Shown: positions 10,168 to 19,028, numbered from the stretch's first letter. The stretch: 36,653 nucleotides of DNA from Phycisphaera sp. (GCA_016125215.1 WGMF01000042.1:1-36653); one strand, 5' to 3'. Translations and numbers: made by a program. The notes: generated by a model from the sequence alone, not told the origin.

Positions 10168-11058
10168 TCAAGCGGGGCTTTGATGTAACCGTGCGATGGC
10201 GATCCCGCTTTCACCTGCGGTGGTGTAGAGCAGGTAGGTCTGGCCATCGTCATCCACAAAAATGGCCGGGTCGCGCAGTTGGTTGACCGGGCCGGCTACC
10301 GCGCCGTTGAGGCTGATGTGCAACGGTTGATTAGAGCCTTCCCACTCGTGTTCGGGGCGCAGCAAATCGTATCGTTGCGTGATGGTCCACTTCCGGGGGT
10401 CCGCGGGGGTGCGGGCACAGAGAATTCTCTCCGGGCAGTCGCCCCATCGTGAGTAGAACCAGTCGATGGAATCTTGATTGACGAGCACCGCCCAGTGTCG
10501 GCCGCTGCGGTCGAGGCAGTCGAAGCGCTCGAAGTTGTGTAAGCCGTCTTGCGAACGGTAGAGGACCCCGCCCTTGGCAATGGCGTAGGTTGTGCCGTCG
10601 ATCTCGAACGCGCGGAAGTAGGACTCGCCGAGGTCGCCGTGTTGGCTCTCCCATGTCAGGCCGTCGGTTGATAAGGCGACGCGGGTCGGCTGTTCCCACT
10701 CGCCGGTGGGCGACTTCGGGCAGCAGCCGTGGTAGTACATGCGCAGTCGGCCGAGTGATTCATCGACGATCACGTCGGGCGAGGCGATGTGCCGGTTGAA
10801 GGTTGTCTGGCCGATGTGAAGCGGCGGCTGGTCGTGGATGCGCCACGGGCCGATGAGTTCGTCGGCAAAAGCCAGTCGGATGTGTTTGCCGTTGTGCGAC
10901 GCAAAATAGAGGTAGTACCTGCCCAGCGGGTTCCTGACGAATCCCGGGACGCGGATGAGCGAGGGGCCGTTGATGTTGGTCCCGAGCGAAGCAACATCGT
11001 AGCCCGGTGTTTGAGGGGTGATGATCGGTGCGTCGAGCGGTCGGGTGGCTTGCCACAT
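10168..11058 (-). CDS. GH43/GH32-like five-bladed beta-propeller protein
   Basis: Protein of 296 aa without a signal peptide, resembling the five-bladed propeller glycosidases and phosphorylases (GH43, GH32/68, GH130). It has repeating blade-like motifs: GPSLIRVPG.....GRYYLYFASHNG.HIRLAFAD, SPDVIVDESLGRLRMYYHG, TRVALSTDGLTWE, GVLYRSQDGLHNFERFD, and RDPAIFVDDDGQTYLLYTTAGESGIAIARL. The last block (DPAIF-DDDG-YLLY) is typical of such propellers. No intact catalytic triad can be assigned by eye, so it may be an enzyme or a binding protein. ATG 11058 lies 12 bp after the dnaJ-like stop, so the two are probably cotranscribed; a TTG two codons upstream is an alternative start. What a sugar-active protein does in a chaperone cluster is unclear. 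Confidence 0.6.
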   Translation of the reverse strand: MWQATRPLDAPIITPQTPGYDVASLGTNINGPSLIRVPGFVRNPLGRYYLYFASHNGKHIRLAFADELIGPWRIHDQPPLHIGQTTFNRHIASPDVIVDESLGRLRMYYHGCCPKSPTGEWEQPTRVALSTDGLTWESQHGDLGESYFRAFEIDGTTYAIAKGGVLYRSQDGLHNFERFDCLDRSGRHWAVLVNQDSIDWFYSRWGDCPERILCARTPADPRKWTITQRYDLLRPEHEWEGSNQPLHISLNGAVAGPVNQLRDPAIFVDDDGQTYLLYTTAGESGIAIARLHQSPA

Positions 11059-11070
11059 GACCAACGTATC

Positions 11071-12090
11071 TTAGCTTTCCTTGCGTGGGTCGTGCCCCGA
11101 GATATCAGCCAGCTTATCGTAGAGTTTTTTCTCTTCGTCGGAGAGGGTCTTGGGCATGACGATGCGAAGGCGAGCGTAGAGGTCGCCCCGTTTCTTCGGG
11201 GATTGCCGGTCGGGCATGCCCTTGCCAGTTAGACGCAGGCGTGAGCCGCTGGAACTGCCGGGGGGTACGGTCAGTGTCACGTCGCCGTCGAGGGTCTGGA
11301 GCGTGACCTTCGCACCCAGCGCCGCCTCCGGGGGTGTGACGGGCAGGTCCACGGTGAGGTCGCGGCCGTCTTGGGAAAGTTCGTAGCGAGGGTGGGGCGT
11401 GATGCGCACATGCAGCAGCACCCCCTCGTCCTTGAGGCGGACCTTCGCATCGTTGTGGATGCCCGCGGGGACTTTCACGTCGATACGCTTGCGACCGTCC
11501 GGCCCCTGCAGGTCGAGCGACCGTGTCGAACCGTGGAACGCCTCTTCGAGAGAGATGTCGAGCACAGCCTCGGCGTGCGTGGGGTGCTGGGGCTGAGCGG
11601 GACGCGATCGACCGTGTGCTTGGCGTAGATGCTCAAAGACCCCGCCCCCCCCGGAAGCCCCGCCCCCGGAAGTCCCTCCGCTGCGCATCGTCTGACCGCC
11701 TATGCCGCCGAAGAGCGCCTCGAAGAAATCCGAAAACCCCCCGCCCCCGCCCCCGGATGTGTCAAATGAGAATGTGGCACCTTGACCACGTCGCCCGGCA
11801 GTGCCCCGGCCGAAGTTAAAATGCATGTTCTCGAAGCCCGGCGGTGGCCGAAACTCCTGCCCCTCTTTCCAGTTCTCGCCCAGCTCGTCGTATCGTTTGC
11901 GCTTGTCGGGGTCGCCTAACACCTCGTAAGCCTCGTTGACCTGGCGGAACTTTTCCTCCGCGCCCGGGGCCTTACTCACGTCGGGGTGGTATTGCCGCGC
12001 CAGCTTGCGAAACGCCTTGCGGATTTCATCCTTCGAGGCGGTGCGCGAGACACCGAGCGTCTGGTAGTAGTCCTGGAATTTGACAGCCAT
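11071..12090 (-). CDS. DnaJ C-terminal domain co-chaperone, CbpA type
   Basis: Hsp40 co-chaperone of 339 aa that stimulates DnaK ATPase. The J domain spans residues 5-72 with the HPD triad at 35-37 and [19 protein letters not shown] Gly/Phe-rich linker (about 85-160) is unusually Gly/Ser-rich and overlaps two CCCCCGGAAG motifs. The C-terminal substrate-binding beta domains (about 168-320) include [17 protein letters not shown] and [19 protein letters not shown]. The CxxCxGxG zinc-finger repeats of true DnaJ are absent, which makes it class B (CbpA/DnaJB-like). ATG 12090 gives the standard start, with AGGA about 10 bp upstream. It is followed by the propeller gene and then clpB on the same strand. 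Confidence 0.93.
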   Translation of the reverse strand: MAVKFQDYYQTLGVSRTASKDEIRKAFRKLARQYHPDVSKAPGAEEKFRQVNEAYEVLGDPDKRKRYDELGENWKEGQEFRPPPGFENMHFNFGRGTAGRRGQGATFSFDTSGGGGGGFSDFFEALFGGIGGQTMRSGGTSGGGASGGGGVFEHLRQAHGRSRPAQPQHPTHAEAVLDISLEEAFHGSTRSLDLQGPDGRKRIDVKVPAGIHNDAKVRLKDEGVLLHVRITPHPRYELSQDGRDLTVDLPVTPPEAALGAKVTLQTLDGDVTLTVPPGSSSGSRLRLTGKGMPDRQSPKKRGDLYARLRIVMPKTLSDEEKKLYDKLADISGHDPRKES

Positions 12091-12282
12091 AGTCGTTCAA
12101 TCCTAGCCCATCCGGGGCGCGGGGATGCCCGGCCAAGTCAATACAGGTGCAAAAAAGACGCCGAGGCCAGCACGAATAAAGTATTGACGATCATACACAT
12201 AACGCAACAGGCCCACTTCCGGGGGTGTCTGTTTGGCAGGTTGGATGTTTGGGGGGTGACTTTGCGTCAGCCGATCGGTGCG

Positions 12283-13887
12283 TCAATTGAGTTCGGTGCT
12301 GACCCACGTCGTGTCGCGTCCGAGTGTGACACTTTGTAAGAGGTGCAGCTTCACGAACGAGCCGAGGCGACCGACCAGGGCGACCGCGGTCTTGGCGTCT
12401 TCGGTGAAGAGGTGGAGCACGGGCTGCGTTTGTGAGTCGAAGCGCATCTGTCGCTGGGTGAGCTGCAGGAGGGCAAGGTGTTCGTTGACCCACGAACGCG
12501 CTTCGATGAGGTCGATCACCGCGTCGCGCAGCGAACCCGAGCCGACCTTTCGCAGCAGGTGGAGGGCGCCTTGCTGGTCGAGGATGATCTGCGTCTGCGG
12601 GTGACGCGGGCAGCGAGCCTGCAGGGGGACACTCCCGGGTGCGGAGGTGAGGAACTGAGCCAGGTCGGAGTCGGCGGGATGGGAGTGCGGGTCAATCGGA
12701 TTCGGGGCGGGCGCGTCATTGGGGACCGGCGATGCCATCGCCGGCTTGATGTCTTGAACTTCCGGTGTGACTTCCGGGACCACTTCCGGGGGCGGGGTTA
12801 CTTCCGGGGGCGGGGGTGGGGTTTTTTGTGTGGCGTTGGCAACAGGGGACGCGGTGGTGTTTGCGTTATCACGTTTGCCGAAGACCTTGTCGAACGCCTC
12901 AGCGAATGCGGGGGCTTCGATGGCTTCGTCGAGCACGTCCTGTGCTCTTGCGGTTCGCTGGGTTTCCGCGCGGGGTGTCTGGCTCTGGAAGAGGCTCAGG
13001 ACTTCGGGCCAGTGGTTGTCCGCATTGTCGAACGTGCCCAGGTCTTCACGACCCACGGGGGTCATCTGTCGGAGCGTGCCGACCAGCGCGATGGGCGTGG
13101 CCAGGAAATGGCCCGCGGCGGTGTTGAGTTTGTCCGCGGCACGTTGGGCCGGTTCGCCCTCCGTGCCCATGACCATGACGCCGAGCTTGTGCAATGAGGC
13201 GTTGGTCTGGTCGAGCAGTTGTTTGATGAGTCGGTAGCCCGCCACGACCGCGGCGTCGTCCGCACCGGTGACGAGCGTCCAGCGTGTGACCTGTTTGGCA
13301 ATGCGTTTGGACAGCGCGGAGTCGGGCTCGGAGAGGTGGACGAGCCAGTTGAGCACGGGGTTGTTGCCGTGCGCGAGGATGCGGACCGCCTGGGCCACGG
13401 TTTTGGGGTTGGCTTCACGGATGACCTGGGCCAGCTTGACCTCGCGTACCGGCGCGTCGCTGGCGGTGATGACTTCCATGTCGATGGTCTGGCCGTCGGC
13501 GTGGAGCAGGCCGATCGGCCCGTTCTTTCGTGCGAGGTGGTGTGCGTATTGCGTGAGCCAGGGTGCGCCGAAGCCGGGCAGGTTGCCGAGCACGACCGCT
13601 TCGACGTTCACGGTGGCGTTGCGGGGTTCGCGTCGGACGGGCGGGGCTTCGTCAAGCAAGTCACTGTTGTGCAGGCGGAGCGTGGGGGCCTCTTGAAATT
13701 CGCGCGGGGTTGCGGTGTCACGGGAGGCCTGGGGTCGGGCATACTGGGCGGGCTTGGGAGGCAGGCGCAGCGGCGCGGGGCCTTCGAGCGACGTCGACGA
13801 GAGCGGCGCCGCGGTGCGCGGGTGCGTCCCGGTGAGGAACAGGTCCGCAAGGTCGTCGAGCGTGTTTTTCGTGCGTGACTCGTCCAT
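12283..13887 (-). CDS. Degenerate MinD/FlhG-like protein with proline-rich linker
   Basis: Protein of 534 aa with no assigned function. Residues about 1-90 look disordered. About 90-300 resemble the SIMIBI MinD/FlhG/ParA fold: a strand VVLGNLPGFGAPWLTQYA, then a region (TGADDAAVVAGYRLIKQLL, with following LGVMVMGTEGEPAQRAADKLN and FLATPIALVGTLRQM) like the distal half of FlhG/MinD proteins, where DAY.LIK and a later FL...LG.I occur. The Walker A KGG.GKT is absent, so ATP hydrolysis is unlikely. A Pro-rich linker about 355-420 (PPPPEV/PPPEVVPEV) is encoded by repeated ACTTCCGGGGG motifs, and about 430-534 form a separate helical domain. It lies downstream of the ParA-CBM48 gene on the same strand. 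The relation to MinD/FlhG is my inference. Confidence 0.55.
   Translation of the reverse strand: MDESRTKNTLDDLADLFLTGTHPRTAAPLSSTSLEGPAPLRLPPKPAQYARPQASRDTATPREFQEAPTLRLHNSDLLDEAPPVRREPRNATVNVEAVVLGNLPGFGAPWLTQYAHHLARKNGPIGLLHADGQTIDMEVITASDAPVREVKLAQVIREANPKTVAQAVRILAHGNNPVLNWLVHLSEPDSALSKRIAKQVTRWTLVTGADDAAVVAGYRLIKQLLDQTNASLHKLGVMVMGTEGEPAQRAADKLNTAAGHFLATPIALVGTLRQMTPVGREDLGTFDNADNHWPEVLSLFQSQTPRAETQRTARAQDVLDEAIEAPAFAEAFDKVFGKRDNANTTASPVANATQKTPPPPPEVTPPPEVVPEVTPEVQDIKPAMASPVPNDAPAPNPIDPHSHPADSDLAQFLTSAPGSVPLQARCPRHPQTQIILDQQGALHLLRKVGSGSLRDAVIDLIEARSWVNEHLALLQLTQRQMRFDSQTQPVLHLFTEDAKTAVALVGRLGSFVKLHLLQSVTLGRDTTWVSTELN
12758..12810. repeat. Cluster of ACTTCCGG motifs encoding a PPPEV linker
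   Basis: ACTTCCGGTG at 12758-12767, ACTTCCGGGA at 12770-12779, ACTTCCGGGGG at 12782-12792 and ACTTCCGGGGG at 12800-12810. They have 12-, 12- and 18-bp spacing, so all are in frame. On the coding (minus) strand they give PPEV-type repeats, a different reading frame from that used in pheS. Confidence 0.85.
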
Positions 13888-13910
13888 GGTCGGGCCTGGT
13901 CAGAATCATC

Positions 13911-14055
13911 ACCGCAGAGAGCGCAGAGGACGCGGAGAAATCCATTAAACCGGTGGGGAGAAACACAGTACAAGGAGATCCATTTGATGATCCGTCTTTT
14001 CTATTACCTAGTCTTCTCTGCCTTGTCTTCTCCGCGTTCTCTGCGATCTCTGCGG
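13911..14055. repeat. Long dyad of GCAGAG repeats between the parA-like gene and its downstream gene
   Basis: The left arm 13911-13940 (ACCGCAGAGAGCGCAGAGGA...) and the right arm 14027-14055 are inverse complements with few mismatches; each holds three units about 9-10 bp long. The loop is about 86 bp. It lies wholly in the gap between two co-directional genes. A single-arm relative with ACAGAG cores lies at 26086-26120. Confidence 0.85.
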
Positions 14056-14070
14056 CAAGTTAGTGAGGGC

Positions 14071-15531
14071 TTACTCGATGCCGTACTCCACAATGTTGTT
14101 CAGTTCCCCGAACGGGTTGGATTCGACGTATCGGTTGTGGGGGTCCTGCATCCATCGTCCGTCGACGACGATGCGGTATCGGTATCGCCCCGGGGGGACC
14201 GCCACGCACGTCTGCCAGACGCCCAGTTCGTCGTCGCGTTTCATCGGCGTCTGTGTCGGGTCCCAGTTGTTGAACTCGCTGGCGATGGCCATCGTGATCG
14301 CCTTGCCGATGGGCTGGACAAAGAGTAACCCCTGCGAGGTGGCCCGCACGCCAAAGAGCCTTGATGCACGGGTCCTGGTCACGGTGCCGCCCGGGCTCTC
14401 GTGATGATCGACATCGGATTCGTCTGCGGGGTGTGCTCTTTGCGTGGGCGATTCGATCTCGAGGATCGAAGCGCGGTCGCTGGGCCTGGGCGAGACCGAC
14501 GGCAAACGGGACACCACAGGCTCCAGTGGACGCGGAGCCTGCGGCGTGGGTTTGCCGTCCCGTTTGTCATCGTCTGACTCTTCGACCTCCATCGGCGGGA
14601 GCAACGAGGGCTCCGCCAGCATGTCGGGGTCGGAGGCGAGTTTTGCGGAGAGCGCCGCGGTGCGAGCCGACAGCGCCCGGGCACGCTCGACCAGCTCGGC
14701 GGCACGGGTCATGGCGGGGTTGGTCGTGGTGGCCGGCGGGGCGTCGGGGCTGGAGGACGCGGGCGTCGGCGGGTTGCTGATTAACCAGGCCGCGAGCTTG
14801 TCGAAGTCCTGCATCCCCCGGCTGGCGGCGTCGTATTCCGTGATCGGTTGGCCGAAGCTCGCCGCCTCCTTGAGCTTCGAGTTGAAGTTGACCACCACGG
14901 GCAGGAGCTGGTCCGCAAAGTGGCGTCGCATCTCGGAGAGGATCTCCCGCGCGAGTTTCGTTCTTACGTCGTACATCGTGGCCAGCACCCTGAAGCGCGT
15001 GTGGTGGCCGGCCCGGCGCGCGAGCATCTCGATCGTCGCTTCCTGACGCACCGCGCCCTGCAGCGCGAAATAGCCCGTCTCGACGGGGATGATGACTTCC
15101 TCCGCTGCGCGCAGCGCGTTGAACGTGAGCAGCCCGATCGAGGGCGGACAATCGATCACACAGAAATCGTAATCCGCCGCGACCGTCGAGAGCACCTGCA
15201 CGAGCCTGCGGTCCTTGTCGCTGACCGTGGCCAGTTCGTGCTCGACACCCGCCAGGGACATGGTCGAGGGCGCGAGGTCGAAGTTGCGTGCGATCTGCCA
15301 GACGATGTCGGGGAACGCCAGCGTGCCGTTGAGGCCCGCCATGAGCATGTCGCCGATCGATTTGTCGATCTGCGTTTCGGGCACCGCCAAGCCCAACGAA
15401 CAATGCGACTGCGGGTCGACGTCAACCAGCAACGTCTTGTGGCCGAGCTTCGCAAGCACAGCTGACAGATTGATAGAGACCGTGGTTTTCCCACAGCCGC
15501 CTTTCTGGTTGATGATCGCAATCGTCCGCAA
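14071..15531 (-). CDS. ParA-family ATPase fused to a C-terminal glycogen-binding (CBM48/AMPK-type) domain
   Basis: Protein of 486 aa. Residues 1-255 are a complete ParA/Soj ATPase: deviant Walker A KGGCGKTT (about 10-17), DVDPQ, Walker B CVIDCPPSIGLLT, and VVVNFNSKLKEA. Residues about 255-395 are a Pro/Ser-rich linker. Residues 409-486 match the AMPK beta/CBM48 glycogen-binding fold: SEFNNWDPTQTPM, GVWQTCVAVPPGRYRYRIVVDG, RWMQDP and a terminal NPFGELNNIVEY, keeping the family's W, Y and DG..W positions. ParA proteins form ATP-dependent gradients on DNA or membranes to position cargo; CBM48 binds alpha-glucans. I chose TTG 15531 because it has AAAGGA 5 bp upstream and gives the classic ParA start RTIAIINQKGG; a TTG at 15624 is possible but adds residues outside the fold. 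No parB is nearby. The domain calls are strong; the combined role is inference. Confidence 0.88.
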   Translation of the reverse strand: MRTIAIINQKGGCGKTTVSINLSAVLAKLGHKTLLVDVDPQSHCSLGLAVPETQIDKSIGDMLMAGLNGTLAFPDIVWQIARNFDLAPSTMSLAGVEHELATVSDKDRRLVQVLSTVAADYDFCVIDCPPSIGLLTFNALRAAEEVIIPVETGYFALQGAVRQEATIEMLARRAGHHTRFRVLATMYDVRTKLAREILSEMRRHFADQLLPVVVNFNSKLKEAASFGQPITEYDAASRGMQDFDKLAAWLISNPPTPASSSPDAPPATTTNPAMTRAAELVERARALSARTAALSAKLASDPDMLAEPSLLPPMEVEESDDDKRDGKPTPQAPRPLEPVVSRLPSVSPRPSDRASILEIESPTQRAHPADESDVDHHESPGGTVTRTRASRLFGVRATSQGLLFVQPIGKAITMAIASEFNNWDPTQTPMKRDDELGVWQTCVAVPPGRYRYRIVVDGRWMQDPHNRYVESNPFGELNNIVEYGIE

Positions 15532-15691
15532 GGCGGTCCTTTCATCCTTGAAAGTGACCCGGCCGGTGCCGGCTAACGCCCCCTCGCCGGCTGTCCATCG
15601 TTCATTCTTATCGGGGTCTGTCAAGTCAAAACTTGAATACCAGTATTGATACGCGGGTTTCGAACACGGCCGCCGGTATCATGCTCTGGCC

Positions 15692-16297
15692 ATGCAAGGC
15701 CGACCACGCCTGATCCTTGCCAGCCGATCCGCACGCAGGGCGCAGCTCCTGCGCGACGCGGGCATCCCCTTTGTCCAGATCGATCCCCCCTACGAAGACC
15801 CGCCCCAGCCATCGGGCAGTGACGGGCGTTCACTCGCGGTGGAACTGGCCATTGCAAAAGCCCGCAGTGTCCTATCCAACATAGGCTTAGGTGTACGGAA
15901 GGTCGATGTCGTTCTCGGGGCGGACACGCTCTGTCTCGGGCACGACGGCTCGCTCATCGGCCAGGCCGCCGACCGTGACCACGCACAAAAAATCCTGCTC
16001 GGCTTCATCAACCAGACCCACACCGTCGTGTCCGGTGTGACCCTCTGGCGTGCGGGAGACACCCAACCCACGCACGCCTTTGCCGACGACGCCGGGGTCC
16101 GATGGGGGAATATCTCACCCGAACAAATAAAAAAATATCTCGACAGCGACCTTTGGATGGGCAAGGCCGGGGCCTACAACCTCTACGAGCGTCAGGCAGA
16201 TAGCTGGCCGATCACCGTCGAGGGCGACCCAACCACCGTCGTGGGTTTGCCGATGCAAAAAATCATCCCGTTACTCAAAGAGTTGGCCTTTATCTAA
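15692..16297 (+). CDS. maf: Maf family nucleotide pyrophosphatase
   Basis: House-cleaning enzyme of 201 aa that hydrolyses non-canonical or excess nucleoside triphosphates (dTTP/UTP or m7GTP, depending on subfamily) to monophosphates. Family landmarks: LILASRSARRAQLLRDAGIP at the N-terminus, ELAIAKA, the VLGADTLCL strand with catalytic Asp, the HTVVSGVTL block, a Y(L/I)DS-like helix KKYLDSDLWMGKAGAYN, and GDPTTVVGLPM. GKAGAYN corresponds to the GKAGAYGIQG region of the family, though IQG is replaced by LYE, so the subfamily specificity is uncertain. It is divergent from the ParA-CBM48 gene with a 160-bp gap that should hold both promoters. Start ATG 15692 is the first possible. Confidence 0.9.
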   Translation: MQGRPRLILASRSARRAQLLRDAGIPFVQIDPPYEDPPQPSGSDGRSLAVELAIAKARSVLSNIGLGVRKVDVVLGADTLCLGHDGSLIGQAADRDHAQKILLGFINQTHTVVSGVTLWRAGDTQPTHAFADDAGVRWGNISPEQIKKYLDSDLWMGKAGAYNLYERQADSWPITVEGDPTTVVGLPMQKIIPLLKELAFI

Positions 16298-16358
16298 TCC
16301 CGCCTTCCCGGATCCCGCCCCGCGCTATCCGCGACCCCCGCGTGAAACCTTCTTCGGA

Positions 16359-19028
16359 TCACTCCGAGATAAACCGCGTGACATCCACACTTGGGTCGAG
16401 CTTCCTGGCCTTCTCGGCCGCGGCCTTGGCGTCGTCCGGCCGACCGAGTTTCTGATACATCGCAGCCAGCCGGACAAAATGCACCGCGCGGTCGGGTTCG
16501 AGGATCGTCAGGTTTTCCATCTCCCGCAACGCAAAATCGCTGTCGCCGTCCTGCAGCGCCAATGTCGCGGAGAGTTCACGGTACGTGGCGTTGTACGGGT
16601 CACGACGGAGTGCCGATGCGATGGCGGCACGGGCGCTGGGCAGTTGATCCTGTGCCCGGTAGAGCTTGGCAAGCTGGTAGCCCCAGTCGCCGTTGTTCAC
16701 GTCCTGCGCCGCGAGGGTTTCGAGTGACGCGATCACACGCTGCGTCTGACCGAGTTTGATTGCCAACGGAACGATCATCCGATCGCTCCACGTGTCCACC
16801 GGCCGGGCACCGGCGTACCTGAGCACCGCGGCCAGGGCGCGGCCCGCGTCGCCCGACTGGATCACCTTCTCCGCGTTGATCTTGAGCAAGTCCGGCTGAT
16901 TGGCAAAGCGCTCGAGTTGCGCGTTGACCTCATCGACCGCGGCACCGCTGCCCTTGGCCAAAACCTTACGCAACGCCTCGTCTTCCGGGGGCGGGTTCAA
17001 GCCCCACTGTGTCACCTGCCTGCCCGCCCAGACCCGGAAGTTGTCCATGAAGGTCTTGGCGTCTTCGCCGGTGACCTCTTCGATGGCCGCCACGTCGCCC
17101 ACGCCGCGGCGGTAGAGCGACAGGACCTTGAGCACCGCGTCGTGCCCGAACGTCGCGGTGAGGTATTCGAGCATCCAGTGCGCCTGCGCGTACGCCAGCG
17201 GGCGGTCCATCTTGGTCTTGGGCCGGATGAAGCCCCAGTTGATCTGGTCAAGATCGAAGAGCTTCTTGCCGTGGTAGGCCTTGGCTAACAACATGTAAGT
17301 GTTGAAGTCGCGCCCGCCCGGCTCCTGCCCCACGGCGCACGCCTCCGTGAACCAGTGCGCGATTCGGTTGTCGGTCTGGTCGAGCGTGACGGTGTGGGTG
17401 AACTCGTGACGCACGACGCGCATCCAGTCGAAGGTGCCCTTCTGGTGGCTGCCCTCACGCGGAGGGGTCAGCGCGATCACGTCACCCGTCGACGCGGCGA
17501 TCGTCCACAACTCGGGCAAACCCGTGATCCGCACCGCAAACCACTGCGCGTCGGGCATGATCTCGATGAGCGTCTTGCGCCGGGGCCTGTGGTTGAAGGC
17601 CGACGTGACCTCGCGGTACATCGGCTCAAGCTGCACCGCCATGTCCCGCGCCAACACCTCGTCCCCCCCGGCCCCCGGGAGGTATTTGATGATGAAGTTC
17701 TCCGTGCGGATCGTGGCGTAGTCCTTGAGGTGCTCAACGAGCTTGAGCTGGTTCACCGCGCGGGTCTGGAACGGGTCGAGGTCCACCGCCTTACGCAGCT
17801 CGACCAGCGCGTGCTCTTCAGCACCCGACTGCATGAGCAAGAGGCCCAGTTCGGTGCGCGGCTCGGGCCAGTTGGGCTCGCGCTCGATGGCCCTGCGGAG
17901 CATCTTCTCAGCCGCGTCGTACTGCCGCGCGGACGAGAGCGACTCGCCAACGACCGCGAGCGCCTTGGCGCTGCCGGGGCTGAGTCTGTCGTAGCCCGCC
18001 AACATCGTTTCGAGTTGGTCGGGGTCTTCACTCAGAGCCTCGGCGGCACAGGCCAATGCCAGCAACTCTCGCTGCTTCGGGTAACGCGACAGGCCGGAGC
18101 GCGTAACCCCGGCGGCCTCGTCGGGGTCTTTCTGTTTGAGCAGCGACGTGGCCTGCACAATTTCCGCGTAGGGATGGAACGGATCGATCTTGAAGATTTC
18201 CTCGACGCACTTGCCGGCTTTGTCGAAGTTGAAGCTCGTCGCGGTGATCTGCCCCAATAACAGCCACGCCTCGGCACATCGCGGGTTGAGCGACAGCGCC
18301 TGCGACAGCGCCTCGACCGCCTGCTGCCGGTTGCCCTTGTCCGCCAACAAGCCGGCCTCCGCCACGAGCGCCGGCCAGTAGAATCGGTCCACCGTCTCGT
18401 GGGCCTTGGTGAACAGCGACAGCGCGAGCTGGTAATCGTGGGCGGGCAGGCCTTCGAGCGTCGCAAGCATCGCCAGAGCCTCGCCCGCCGCGGTGAGGCT
18501 GGGCGCGTCGGTGATCGTGCGCTTGAGCATCACCTCACGGATCGGCGTCAGCCTTGCAACCGCTTCGGGCAATCGGCCCAGATCGACCAGCGCCTTGGCG
18601 TCGAGCACCGCCGCGGGCGCGGAGTCTTGGTGCTCTAACAACCTGTGAGCCTCGTCGGCGTCACCACGCCGCCACGCCGCCGACGCACGGGTAAGCGGAT
18701 CGACACGCTCATCGCGCAGCACGCTTGCGTTCCAGCGCCCACGCGCCAGCGCCAAGTCCGCCTGCTGCTGCGGCGTGAGCGTGCTTTCATTCAACCCGTC
18801 CCACTGGCCGTGGAAAATACGCAGGGCGGTCTTCGTCTCGGGTGTGTTGAGCGGGTCGTCGATGAGCTTTTGAACCACGGGCAAGAGCGTCGGCGCAGCG
18901 TCCTCGCGTTCGGGGTCCACCTGGGCGTGTGCCCGGCCAGCCCAACCCCACGACGCCAACACGATAGCCGCGACCCCCACCCGCCACGCCCGGCTGATTC
19001 CGGACACGCTCTGAAGGCAATGACTCAT
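16359..19028 (-). CDS. Exported TPR protein with a gluzincin-type (peptidase MA-like) metallopeptidase domain
   Basis: Protein of 889 aa with a signal peptide ending near GRAHAQ (residue 36). Tetratricopeptide repeats fill about 120-430 and again about 690-889 (for example ALSQALSLNPRCAEAWLLLGQ and LRRAIEREPNWPEPRTELGLLL). Between them, about 435-670 is a zinc peptidase domain of the MA-like kind. HEFTH at 541-545 supplies two His ligands and the catalytic Glu, and WFTEACAV supplies a likely third ligand, Glu 562. LIEIMPDAQWFAVR and the preceding NFIIKYLPG are typical of the start of this domain. It probably works in the periplasm or at the outer membrane on unknown substrates. The last residues VTRFISE end close to the convergent maf gene. 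Domain assignment is firm; activity is inferred from the intact motif. Confidence 0.85.
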   Translation of the reverse strand: MSHCLQSVSGISRAWRVGVAAIVLASWGWAGRAHAQVDPEREDAAPTLLPVVQKLIDDPLNTPETKTALRIFHGQWDGLNESTLTPQQQADLALARGRWNASVLRDERVDPLTRASAAWRRGDADEAHRLLEHQDSAPAAVLDAKALVDLGRLPEAVARLTPIREVMLKRTITDAPSLTAAGEALAMLATLEGLPAHDYQLALSLFTKAHETVDRFYWPALVAEAGLLADKGNRQQAVEALSQALSLNPRCAEAWLLLGQITATSFNFDKAGKCVEEIFKIDPFHPYAEIVQATSLLKQKDPDEAAGVTRSGLSRYPKQRELLALACAAEALSEDPDQLETMLAGYDRLSPGSAKALAVVGESLSSARQYDAAEKMLRRAIEREPNWPEPRTELGLLLMQSGAEEHALVELRKAVDLDPFQTRAVNQLKLVEHLKDYATIRTENFIIKYLPGAGGDEVLARDMAVQLEPMYREVTSAFNHRPRRKTLIEIMPDAQWFAVRITGLPELWTIAASTGDVIALTPPREGSHQKGTFDWMRVVRHEFTHTVTLDQTDNRIAHWFTEACAVGQEPGGRDFNTYMLLAKAYHGKKLFDLDQINWGFIRPKTKMDRPLAYAQAHWMLEYLTATFGHDAVLKVLSLYRRGVGDVAAIEEVTGEDAKTFMDNFRVWAGRQVTQWGLNPPPEDEALRKVLAKGSGAAVDEVNAQLERFANQPDLLKINAEKVIQSGDAGRALAAVLRYAGARPVDTWSDRMIVPLAIKLGQTQRVIASLETLAAQDVNNGDWGYQLAKLYRAQDQLPSARAAIASALRRDPYNATYRELSATLALQDGDSDFALREMENLTILEPDRAVHFVRLAAMYQKLGRPDDAKAAAEKARKLDPSVDVTRFISE

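Noticed and set aside
12758-12810. CRISPR-like array (regularly spaced ACTTCCGG units)
   Set aside because: Units are only about 10 bp with 2-8 bp spacers, lie inside a coding frame and no cas genes exist.
15599-15624. TTG 15624 as start of the ParA-CBM48 gene
   Set aside because: It overlaps a TTGACA promoter-like sequence and adds 31 residues outside the ParA fold; TTG 15531 has a good Shine-Dalgarno and the canonical N-terminus.
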